DNA of 43,882 nucleotides from an archaeon (GTDB taxonomy: Archaea; Asgardarchaeota; Hermodarchaeia; Hermodarchaeales; Hermodarchaeaceae): NCBI GenBank assembly GCA_016550425.1, contig JABXGS010000130.1, positions 1-43,882 on the forward strand. Reading direction: 5' to 3'. The notes beneath the pieces are model-generated. The model was given only the letters and a program-made list of their open reading frames with translations, did no database searches and was not told the origin of the DNA. Shown piece by piece: positions 1-8,891 of this stretch; the first letter of the stretch is position 1, and each line of letters opens with the position of its first letter. Both the position numbers and the translations under genes were made by a program.

Positions 1-3000
1 CCCACTCCCTGGGGCTTCGACATTGAGGATATGACAGTCACCTGGAAAGATCTAGACACCGGTACCACTATCGCTGGTGTTAACTTGGATAACATTACCA
101 TTAGCGATTGTCCTGTCGGTGGCGACCAAACTTTTACAAGCCTTACTTTTACCCTCATCACTAGCACTTGGAGCCAAGGGAGTTACACGTTAAATGTGAC
201 CGTATTTCCCGAAATGAGCCCACAGCTCTATAGAATAACAAACTATTTGGTAACAGTGACTATCCGGGCCCATTACGTGAGTGTCACTGTTGATCCTCCA
301 GCTCAAACCCCATGGGGTTATGATACAGACTTGGCAATTACTTGGCGTGATGTAGACACTGACTCCATAATTGCCGAAGTCAATCTCGATAATGTCACGG
401 TCACCAACTGTCCCGTGGGTGGTGATCAGAGTTTTAGTTCTCTCAGCTTCACCTTGACCACTAATGGCTGGAGTGTGGGTAGTCATCTGTTAACGGTCTG
501 GGTCTATGGAACCACCGATTACGTACTAAATAGTGGACAAGTCACGGTGACCATTCGTGGTCATCAAACCCAAACTGTAGTCACGCCACCTCAGCAAACG
601 CCCTTCGGGTTTGATGCACCAATGGCGGTAACTTGGTTGGACCTTGATCAGGGAAGTGCCAACGTACCTGGCGGTAATCTTCTGCAAATTGTAGTGTCCA
701 ATTGTCCTGTGGGTGGTAATCAGATTTTTACGAGCCTCACCTTCACCCTCGATACCGACACATGGAATATTGGTGAATACGTAATTACAGTCACAACGTT
801 TTCATCCTCAAGTCAATATCTTGGCAGTAGCTCCAATACAACAGTAATAATTCGCATCCACTACACAGGAGTCATAGTACAACCTCCAAATCCCAGACCT
901 TGGGGCTTTAATACCCAAATCACTGTCATTTGGACAGATCTCGACTCGAGTATCGATGTCCCCGGTGCACAACTATACCAAGTTGTCGTATCGGACTGCC
1001 CCGATTTCATCGACCAAACCTTCACCAGCCTCACCTTCACCCTCGATACCGCAGGCTGGGATATTAGCAGTGGTTATACTCTGAATGTCACCGTATACGC
1101 CACAACTGGACCTCGCACCTATAGCGACGCCTGGGGAAGCGTCACCGTCGTCATTCGAATCCATCGCGTCGAAGTCGTCGTCCCCACCCCTGCCCCGACA
1201 GCCTGGGGGTCCAATATCATTGACATGAGTGTCACCTGGAAGGACCTAGACACTGGGACTACGATTGACGGAGCAAACCTCGATACCATTGTGGTATCAG
1301 ATTGTCCCGTGGGTGGCGACCAAACCTTCACCAGCCTCACCTTCACTCTAATTACGAACACTTGGAGTATCGGTCAATATACTCTCAATATTACCGTCTA
1401 TCCAATCACCACACCCTTTACAGAATATGAAACAGCCAACTACCAGTTGACTATTACAATTCGAGCCCATTATGTCAGCGTCACTGTAAGCCCTCCCACC
1501 CCCACACCTTGGGGCAAAAATACACAATTAACCGTCATTTGGCGGGATGTAGATACGGACACATTAATTGATCTTAGTGCCCTTGACAACGTGACAGTCA
1601 CTGGAACCGAACCAAACCTTCCCTATTCGGTCTCTCAACTTGCATTCACCTTAAGCACCTCCGGCTGGACAGTTGGCGGACATAACCTCGTAGTCTGGGT
1701 GTATGGCAATGCCTCCTACAATCCAGGAAATGGTCCAGTAATTGTTACCATTAGCCCCCACCAAACCCAAACCATCGTCTCTCCTCCTGGTCAGACCCCA
1801 TTTGGCTTCGATACACCTATTGTGCTTAGTTGGGTCGACTTAGATCTAGGAAGCACAAATGTCCCAACAGGTAATCTCTCCCAAGTGGTGGTTACGAATT
1901 GTCCATTTGGTGGCGACCAGACTTTCTTCGCCTTAAGCTTCACCATTGATACCAATGGCTGGGTTGTTGGCAACCATATTCTCACCGTCACCATACAGCC
2001 AGACCTCGGGCAAGGGTGGTATTATCAAAGCAGCTCAAACCTCACCGTATCCATCCGAATCCACTACACCGCCGTCGTCGTTGAAACTCCTGCCCCTACC
2101 CCGTGGGGCTTCGATACAAATCTCGTAATACTTTGGACCGATCTCGACACGGGAGCAGCAGTCCCCCTCAACAACCTATCCCAAGTCATCATCTCAAATT
2201 GTCCAATAGGTGGTGACCAATCATTTCTGACTCTGACACCTACTCTCATTACTAGCACTTGGCCAATTAGCATGGGCGAAACTCTCACAGTCACGATATA
2301 CGCTACGAACACCCGATATTACAGTGATGCCGTTGGCAGCGTCACCGTTGGAATTCGCGTCCATCGTGTCGAAATAGTGGTACCAACGCCACCACCCACC
2401 CCTTGGGGTGCTAATACGCCGATGACGATTACGTGGAAGGACTTAGATACTGGCATGACCATCGATTCTAGTAATCTTAAGAACGTGACCATCACGGGTG
2501 GTCCAACCGGTGATCAAGACTTCAGTGGACTAAGTTTTACTCTTGACACCCTCACATGGAATGTAGGCTCCTACACTGTTACTGTCACTGTCAACCCACT
2601 GGTGATACCCGAACAAGAATATGAAATCGGCACCTATCAGGTCACCATCACGATTCGGGCACACTATGTGAGTGTCACCGTTGACCCCCCTGCCGCTGAA
2701 CCTTGGGGCGATGACACCCAACTTGTCGTATACTGGCGCGATGTAGACATCGATGCCCTCATTGCTGAAATCAATCTCAACAACGTAACTGTGGCCGGTT
2801 CCGGTCCTGGACTCCCGTATATGGATACGGCCCTGATCTTCACGCTTCCCACAAACACCTGGAGCGTTGGTAGTTATGCCCTCACTGTTTGGGTTTTTGG
2901 CAATACAAACTATTACAATTCTAGTGGACCCGTTACCGTGACCATTCGCTCCCATGCCATGCGACTTGATATTACCCCACCCAGCGCCACTGCCTGGGGA

Positions 3001-3873
3001 CTCTCCACCCACCTCATTGTCAAATGGTGGGACCTCGATGATGGTGTCTATGTCTCCTCGAACTTAGATAATATTACCATTACCGACTGCCCCGATGCCA
3101 TCGACCAGACCTTTTATACTTTCACCTTTGACCTTGACACCACCGATGATACCGTCTGGCAATCCCCCAACACCTACTACGTCACAGTTAACTTCTATTC
3201 GTCCAGTGCCCTCTACCAACATGCCTCCGCACAGATTCCCATTACCATCCGCATCCACTACACCAACGTCATCGTACAACCACCCAGCCCCACACCTTGG
3301 GGCACCGTCACCCCCATCGTTGTGGAATGGCGTGATCTCGACTTAGGAAATAGCCCTATCGACCCCTCCAACCTTTACAGGACCTACGTGTATAACCGAA
3401 CCTCCGGTTCACAACTGGAATGGTTTACCCAACTTGCCTTCAATCTAGACACGACCTTGATGCCACCTTGGAACTTTGGTACCCATCCCATCAATGTCAC
3501 AGTGTACGCAGAGTCAGTAGGCAGAAAATATGGTGATGCCTGGGCGACAACCCAAATCACGATTCGACGTCACCGCGTGAATGTCGTCATCAACCCACCC
3601 AGCACCATCCCAGAAGGTGGAGATGTAAACATCACAGTATTCTGGGAAGATGTCGACACGGGTGGAGATATACCCGAAAGTTACCTTGACTATGTGACCA
3701 CCACCGGCAGCCTTGGCTATCCAAGCCCAACCGCTGTAAACTATTCATTGAGCTTCCTTTTATCCGCGCAGGGATGGCCAACGCTCCTCCACACGCTCAA
3801 TGTCACGGTCTATCCCCTTGATACGGAACGATACGATATTCAATGGGGATTAGTCACCATTCAAATTCGCCGA
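1..3873 (+). repeat. Tandem ~300-bp domain repeats in a ~1.2-kb four-unit higher-order period
   Basis: Unit boundaries marked by the TIRxH codons fall near 271, 562, 858, 1162, 1468, 1759, 2062, 2362, 2662, 2953, 3256, 3571 and 3874. Units recur in a fixed order of four types, recognised by their opening strand: HYVSVTV, HQTQTVV, HYTxVIV and HRVEVVV. Equivalent units are 1194-1209 bp apart (271 to 1468 to 2662; 1162 to 2362 to 3571). Stretches of DNA are near-identical between copies, for example around 1016-1050 and 1318-1352. This indicates duplication of a four-domain block rather than of single domains. The third copy has a divergent second unit (2953-3255). Confidence 0.85.
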
Positions 3874-6800
3874 CACAATATTCGAATTGATATTGACCCC
3901 ATCCCCCAAATCCCCTGGAATAATAACACTCGGTTCACCATGCGTGTTAATGATAGTGACCTGAACAGCCCGCTTGATGGAAGCATAGAGCGTATTACAA
4001 TCTTAGCAGGAGGGAGCAGGTGGATCTACGATTGGACCAACTGGACACTTTTCGTAACCAACATCACGACTGGTGTTTATAGTGTTCTTCTTCCAGCCGC
4101 TTCATGGTCGCTTGGATCACATGCGATTATTATTACTTCGAAAACAACAGCAGAGTATAATGATGGCACAATTCAGACTTCAGCCACTATTCGAGCATTG
4201 GCAACTTCTTTTCTCTTCACGCCAGCGACCCCGATTCCATGGGGAAATGACGGAACCCTTCTTGTCCATTATCATGTGCAAGACGAAGGAAGCACCCATG
4301 ATACCGAAGCAATCACTGGAGCAACAATCACCATATCGGGGTGGACCGAAGGCATTCAATTCAATTCTGCACCCAGTGGAACCCCAGGAACATATATCAT
4401 CACAATCAATGCTGCGTTCATCGATCAAGTGCAAATCTACTATCTTGATATTCAAATTGCAGCCGGAGCTAACTATTATGGAGCAGCATTGGATAATGTG
4501 CCACTAGATGTCCGGCAACTCTTTACCACCCTCGCCTATTCGCAAGTACCAAGCCAACCCTTCGGCGATGATGTCAACATCACCGTCAACTACATTGTCT
4601 TCGATGTCCAAAGCATCTACCACGAAGGCCCCATCCTTGGCGCAACCATCACCGTTAAGGGACTAGATTTCACCCTCGGTAGCAGCTATCAGATTCACTC
4701 TATAGGCGGAGGCGCCTATATCATCGAAATCGATCAATCCGTCCTTCCAACCATTCGTGCTTACCATATCGCCATTAATGCCTCTCTGCCTCCGCAATAT
4801 CGACTCGCGAACATCCCCAGTATGGGCTTTAATGTTCGAACTGTCTACACGGAAGTTGAGAAACCTCCCGTCGAAGCAGCAGCCTACAACACTAACTTCA
4901 CCATGACCGTCATTTATCGGGTTCGCGACGACCTCAGCTCACAAAATGGGTTAGGGATTGCAGGGGCAACCGACATCACCGTAGCCGCTATTGGCCCGTG
5001 GACATTAAATCCCGGAGAATACAGTGTATTTGATGCTGGCAATGGCATCTACTATATCTATATCAACTCCAGCTTCACCCCGGGCCCAGGCATTTGGCAG
5101 GTTAACATCACCATTGATTGGCTCGATCCCATACCCACCTATAAACCTCAATGGGTACTTGCAAGCTTAACGACTACAGAAAGAGCTACACAAGCCCGCA
5201 TCACACTTCCACCAGATACAGGCTATGCGAACAACATTACCATCCATGTAAACTATTTTGACATTCTTTCGGGATTGAAAATTGATAATACCACGTGGGG
5301 TAGTGATGTTCGCATCTATGTGATTAATGCTTCAGATGGTACATTGCTCGATACCCAATATTGGGTTGCCGCGGATTATTCGAACCCCAACTATGTCTTT
5401 ACGATACGCATTCTGGCTAGCGATATGGGCAAAGTCGATGTCTACTACGATTTTAATATCAACGTGACATGGGTCGGTAATGCTCCCTTTTATGCCAATG
5501 CTTCAGCCACATTCACAGTCCGCGTAGCAGGAACTCCAACTGTAGGATTCGCGGACGCAGTTCAAGGAGTGCCCTTTGGAGAAAGCCTGAATCTAACATT
5601 ACATTACGAAACTGCCGAAGGCCAACCAATTAATAATAACACAGGAAATGTTGGAATCAGCGTCTTACCTGTTGAAGATGACATTCCTGGATGGGATGAT
5701 ACGTTTTGGTGGATTGACCAAGTAACACTTGATGATAAAGGAGCCGGTGGTATTTACCGAATTCTTATTAACGGCTCAAAGCTTCCTGGGTTTGGGTCAT
5801 ATGTTTTCGCCATCAATTTCACATGGCCTCCCGAGCTTGAACCCGGTAACGAGGATTTCTTTGAATCCACGACACTTTTCGTGGCGGGACAAGTGCAGGA
5901 AATCATTACTTTCTTAGAATGGGAGCAAAATGAAGATCTCTACTATGGTGAATTACTCAATATCACAGTCTGGTATGTAGACACCTACAACGATGAAAAT
6001 GTAACCGGTGTCATCTGGGATCTGAATCCGAACTTGGAATATACTAACAGTACTGGCAAACTAGGAAGCATGATCCTACTTATCAATACCTCATCAGCAC
6101 CTGCCGGTCAATTCACCTTCACTTTAACAGCAAATAGACCAAACTACATTGAAGCAAGCCGAGCGATATCTGTCCAAGTCAAATCACACCCCTTGAACTT
6201 GAACAGAATACAACCTGTAGGTTTGGTGTGGGAATGCAATTATCTCGATGACATAGAGATTATTGTTTATTTGGAAAGTGCTCTTCCTGGTGGAGAGCCA
6301 ATCCGATGGGCAAATATCACATTCAATTGGGAAGGATCTTTAGGATTGCTAAACCAAATCGGCGACGGGCATTACAATACAACACTCCATTCGATTGATG
6401 CAGGTGCAGGAACCTGGCAATTGATTCTTAGAGTCGAATGGGGACTCAACTACACTCAGCCAATCCTTGTATACACTTTGACCATCAATCAAGTAGCTAC
6501 AGAGATGAATGTTCCACCCGGAAGTTATGCTGAGATTACAAAAACTGTAGAATCAAATATCCAACTCAACATCAGCTTTACTTCAAGTGGTGTTCCCATT
6601 CCTGGTGCAGATGTCTATGCAATTGAAGGTGGCACAAGAATTGCTAACTTCAGTTGGGTTGACCCTTATTATATCGTTTCGCTTGAAACGGCAGATTGGG
6701 AGGTTCGGCCTTATCAAATTCTTGTTACAGCAATTTCAGCAAATTATGAACAAGGCAATCAGTTGATTATTATCAATCTCATTCACAAACCTCTTGTAAT

Positions 6801-8658
6801 TATAACATTTGATTCGGATTTCGTAAATACAACCACTAACACTATTGAAACAGATTATGGCGATATAGTAACTTTTGATATCTTCTTGCAGGACAGTTTG
6901 AACGGTTCAGGAATATTAGGAGCTACAATGAATTGCACATGGGGACTCCATGAATACACGTTAACTTACAATGCCACACATGGTCGTGGTTGGTATACCG
7001 TGAACTTCACAGCTGACGATCGTCCCGGTTCTTATGCCTTCAAAATAATCCATGAAATTCAACAAAAATACGCTCGAATCGAACACCTTCTAACATTTAA
7101 ACTAAATTCACGTAACACAACCCTTCAATTCATTGATGGTTGGACATGGAGAATAATCGATGGCGAGTTCAAAAATGTCTCCTTGAATCCCGATGATGCA
7201 TTGTGGGAGATTCCGAGATATGACACTCTATTCCTAGTTTTTCAATTTCTTGACAAGAATGATATGGTACTCACACCTTCAGATTTCGTTATCGCCCGGT
7301 TTAGTGCGGCTAGTGTATATGATCTAAATTACAGCTCTGGATTGTGGTTTGTAGAAGTGAATCTTGACGCATACTACCAGAGTGCCCTGACGGTGAACTT
7401 TTATGATATTGAATCGTATTTCGTGAGCCGGTCATTCACGTTACAATTGAATGTCATTCAGACACCGACAACTTTGCGTTGGGCAGATCCTAACCAGTTG
7501 CCTTTGAATGACATCTATTACGTTGGTGAACCGATAATACTCTCTGTAGTATATTGGGATCAATATCATCAATGCGCAATTAGCGGAGCAGACTTTCAAC
7601 TCGACGGCGTCATCGAAAATTCTGTTGTAAGGTATTTGGGTCCGGATGAGAATAATCCTGGCTATTATGAAATCGAAGTCTCTGGCTCGTGGCCCGCCCA
7701 AGGAATAATTACTTTTACAGTAACAAAAACTGACTATGACGATGCAGAATTAGCACAATTCTTCTCACTTCAATTCACTGAGTTAACCAACATGCTTATC
7801 ATCAGTGGAATTGGGGCAGCCATTTTCCTCACCTTTGTCTTGATTCTCTGGACCCTCTGGGCTCGCGTATTATCGATTCCCTGGGAAGTGCGCAGGCTTC
7901 GGAAATTTGCTAAGTCCATTGAGAAGGATCAAACCTATTCGCTTGGACGGAAGGATAGGAAACGGTTCCATGTACGAGATGCAGTTCTGGAGAGCAAGGT
8001 TGATTCAGCGATGTCGACCATTGGGGTGACCATGACGCCTGCGATGGTGCCGGTTGTCACGATAACTGAGGAAGTCACCGCAACTCAAGAAGATATTATC
8101 TCGGAGCTGGACAAGATTCCTGGACTAGGACCTGAAGAAAAAGCGGTCCTAGCAGCGGAGATGCGGAAGATTCCCATGAAGGACCAGGTGTGGTTCCTGG
8201 ATGACTTGAAACGGCAGATGGGTGAAAAGCGGATGGACTTCCTCACCAAACGGGAGCCCGCTGCGGCACCACCGAAAGAAGCACCACCACCGAAGTTGCC
8301 CCCACCGGAGAAAGTGCCGCCACCGAAGAAGCTCACTCCACGAAAGGAGGTACCACCGAAAAAAGCACCGAAGCCGCCTAAACCAGACCTTCCGCCCTTA
8401 GAGGACGTGGAGCCGGTTGAGCCCCCAGACTCGAAGGTGTTTACCGAAGACCGGACGGCGCCCACTGTGCTGCCGCCGGATTTGCAGCCAATACCCTCCG
8501 AACGACCTGAAGTAGTGGAAGAGATTCGCCGCGAACTGGACAAGATTCCTGGGCTGACCAAAGAGGACAAGGTGTCTTTGGTTGACCACCTTAAACATTT
8601 GACCAAAGAAGAACGGGAAGCCACTTACCGATCCTTACGGCAAACGACCGAAGAGTAG
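1..8658 (+). CDS. Giant repeat-built surface protein, single C-terminal membrane anchor (5' end outside window)
   Basis: The reading frame is open from base 1 and the first codons (PTPWGFDIED) already lie inside a repeat, so the true start is upstream; 2,885 residues are visible. The first ~2,595 residues are about 25 consecutive repeats of ~95-105 residues, each with a PxPWG-type turn, a W-x-D-L-D-T-G strand, an NLxNVTVS strand, a TFTLDTxxW segment and a closing TIRxH strand. This pattern suggests Ig/cadherin-like beta-sandwiches. Many N-x-S/T sequons fit an extracellular glycoprotein. One hydrophobic helix (about residues 2597-2622) is followed by a basic stretch and a ~260-residue cytoplasmic tail: a conserved block, a helical motif containing ELDKIPGL, a proline/lysine-rich linker and a second ELDKIPGL motif at the C terminus. 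The next gene is a paralogue. An adhesion, cell-surface or S-layer-associated role is inferred; no enzymatic motif is seen. Confidence 0.85.
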   Translation, partial: PTPWGFDIEDMTVTWKDLDTGTTIAGVNLDNITISDCPVGGDQTFTSLTFTLITSTWSQGSYTLNVTVFPEMSPQLYRITNYLVTVTIRAHYVSVTVDPPAQTPWGYDTDLAITWRDVDTDSIIAEVNLDNVTVTNCPVGGDQSFSSLSFTLTTNGWSVGSHLLTVWVYGTTDYVLNSGQVTVTIRGHQTQTVVTPPQQTPFGFDAPMAVTWLDLDQGSANVPGGNLLQIVVSNCPVGGNQIFTSLTFTLDTDTWNIGEYVITVTTFSSSSQYLGSSSNTTVIIRIHYTGVIVQPPNPRPWGFNTQITVIWTDLDSSIDVPGAQLYQVVVSDCPDFIDQTFTSLTFTLDTAGWDISSGYTLNVTVYATTGPRTYSDAWGSVTVVIRIHRVEVVVPTPAPTAWGSNIIDMSVTWKDLDTGTTIDGANLDTIVVSDCPVGGDQTFTSLTFTLITNTWSIGQYTLNITVYPITTPFTEYETANYQLTITIRAHYVSVTVSPPTPTPWGKNTQLTVIWRDVDTDTLIDLSALDNVTVTGTEPNLPYSVSQLAFTLSTSGWTVGGHNLVVWVYGNASYNPGNGPVIVTISPHQTQTIVSPPGQTPFGFDTPIVLSWVDLDLGSTNVPTGNLSQVVVTNCPFGGDQTFFALSFTIDTNGWVVGNHILTVTIQPDLGQGWYYQSSSNLTVSIRIHYTAVVVETPAPTPWGFDTNLVILWTDLDTGAAVPLNNLSQVIISNCPIGGDQSFLTLTPTLITSTWPISMGETLTVTIYATNTRYYSDAVGSVTVGIRVHRVEIVVPTPPPTPWGANTPMTITWKDLDTGMTIDSSNLKNVTITGGPTGDQDFSGLSFTLDTLTWNVGSYTVTVTVNPLVIPEQEYEIGTYQVTITIRAHYVSVTVDPPAAEPWGDDTQLVVYWRDVDIDALIAEINLNNVTVAGSGPGLPYMDTALIFTLPTNTWSVGSYALTVWVFGNTNYYNSSGPVTVTIRSHAMRLDITPPSATAWGLSTHLIVKWWDLDDGVYVSSNLDNITITDCPDAIDQTFYTFTFDLDTTDDTVWQSPNTYYVTVNFYSSSALYQHASAQIPITIRIHYTNVIVQPPSPTPWGTVTPIVVEWRDLDLGNSPIDPSNLYRTYVYNRTSGSQLEWFTQLAFNLDTTLMPPWNFGTHPINVTVYAESVGRKYGDAWATTQITIRRHRVNVVINPPSTIPEGGDVNITVFWEDVDTGGDIPESYLDYVTTTGSLGYPSPTAVNYSLSFLLSAQGWPTLLHTLNVTVYPLDTERYDIQWGLVTIQIRRHNIRIDIDPIPQIPWNNNTRFTMRVNDSDLNSPLDGSIERITILAGGSRWIYDWTNWTLFVTNITTGVYSVLLPAASWSLGSHAIIITSKTTAEYNDGTIQTSATIRALATSFLFTPATPIPWGNDGTLLVHYHVQDEGSTHDTEAITGATITISGWTEGIQFNSAPSGTPGTYIITINAAFIDQVQIYYLDIQIAAGANYYGAALDNVPLDVRQLFTTLAYSQVPSQPFGDDVNITVNYIVFDVQSIYHEGPILGATITVKGLDFTLGSSYQIHSIGGGAYIIEIDQSVLPTIRAYHIAINASLPPQYRLANIPSMGFNVRTVYTEVEKPPVEAAAYNTNFTMTVIYRVRDDLSSQNGLGIAGATDITVAAIGPWTLNPGEYSVFDAGNGIYYIYINSSFTPGPGIWQVNITIDWLDPIPTYKPQWVLASLTTTERATQARITLPPDTGYANNITIHVNYFDILSGLKIDNTTWGSDVRIYVINASDGTLLDTQYWVAADYSNPNYVFTIRILASDMGKVDVYYDFNINVTWVGNAPFYANASATFTVRVAGTPTVGFADAVQGVPFGESLNLTLHYETAEGQPINNNTGNVGISVLPVEDDIPGWDDTFWWIDQVTLDDKGAGGIYRILINGSKLPGFGSYVFAINFTWPPELEPGNEDFFESTTLFVAGQVQEIITFLEWEQNEDLYYGELLNITVWYVDTYNDENVTGVIWDLNPNLEYTNSTGKLGSMILLINTSSAPAGQFTFTLTANRPNYIEASRAISVQVKSHPLNLNRIQPVGLVWECNYLDDIEIIVYLESALPGGEPIRWANITFNWEGSLGLLNQIGDGHYNTTLHSIDAGAGTWQLILRVEWGLNYTQPILVYTLTINQVATEMNVPPGSYAEITKTVESNIQLNISFTSSGVPIPGADVYAIEGGTRIANFSWVDPYYIVSLETADWEVRPYQILVTAISANYEQGNQLIIINLIHKPLVIITFDSDFVNTTTNTIETDYGDIVTFDIFLQDSLNGSGILGATMNCTWGLHEYTLTYNATHGRGWYTVNFTADDRPGSYAFKIIHEIQQKYARIEHLLTFKLNSRNTTLQFIDGWTWRIIDGEFKNVSLNPDDALWEIPRYDTLFLVFQFLDKNDMVLTPSDFVIARFSAASVYDLNYSSGLWFVEVNLDAYYQSALTVNFYDIESYFVSRSFTLQLNVIQTPTTLRWADPNQLPLNDIYYVGEPIILSVVYWDQYHQCAISGADFQLDGVIENSVVRYLGPDENNPGYYEIEVSGSWPAQGIITFTVTKTDYDDAELAQFFSLQFTELTNMLIISGIGAAIFLTFVLILWTLWARVLSIPWEVRRLRKFAKSIEKDQTYSLGRKDRKRFHVRDAVLESKVDSAMSTIGVTMTPAMVPVVTITEEVTATQEDIISELDKIPGLGPEEKAVLAAEMRKIPMKDQVWFLDDLKRQMGEKRMDFLTKREPAAAPPKEAPPPKLPPPEKVPPPKKLTPRKEVPPKKAPKPPKPDLPPLEDVEPVEPPDSKVFTEDRTAPTVLPPDLQPIPSERPEVVEEIRRELDKIPGLTKEDKVSLVDHLKHLTKEEREATYRSLRQTTEE

Positions 8659-8742
8659 AACGTAGCATCCTGTGAGCCGGTAGAGCGTTGCGGTTCTTTA
8701 TTTGCCTTATTGTATAGATAATGCTACAGCTAAATGTTTTTA

Positions 8743-8761
8743 AAGCGCCACTGAGGCGTTT
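8743..8761 (+). other. Small hairpin in the intergenic gap between the two giant genes
   Basis: Seven bases (8743-8749) pair with 8755-8761 around a 5-base loop, with one G-U pair. It lies in the 233-bp gap between the giant genes. No T-run follows it on the plus strand, so a terminator role is doubtful; it could be a leader or processing hairpin. The rest of the gap shows nothing I recognise, apart from a weak TATA-like CATATTTA at 8851-8858. Confidence 0.25.
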
Positions 8762-8891
8762 CTGTAGCGGTTTAGCACCATTTCCAGAGGAACCTTTGGG
8801 TGAAGGGTGGCATGTGATCAATGCACAAAAGCCACGTACTGCCCTTAGATCATATTTACGTGCTTGAACCGTGTCCTCGAGGTCGATATGT

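Noticed and set aside
2530..3012. 160-codon minus-strand open frame inside the repeat array
   Set aside because: It is one of several mirror frames produced by the repeat; similar antisense frames recur at each repeat and have no start signals.
1..3873. Possible CRISPR array or satellite because of regular repetition
   Set aside because: Repeats are ~300 bp, protein-coding and diverged mainly at the protein level; there are no short identical repeats with unique spacers.
8085..8624. 179-codon minus-strand open frame opposite the tail of the first giant protein
   Set aside because: It arises from the Pro/Lys-rich tail codons read backwards (Ser/Gly-rich low-complexity product) and the plus-strand tail is conserved with the paralogue.
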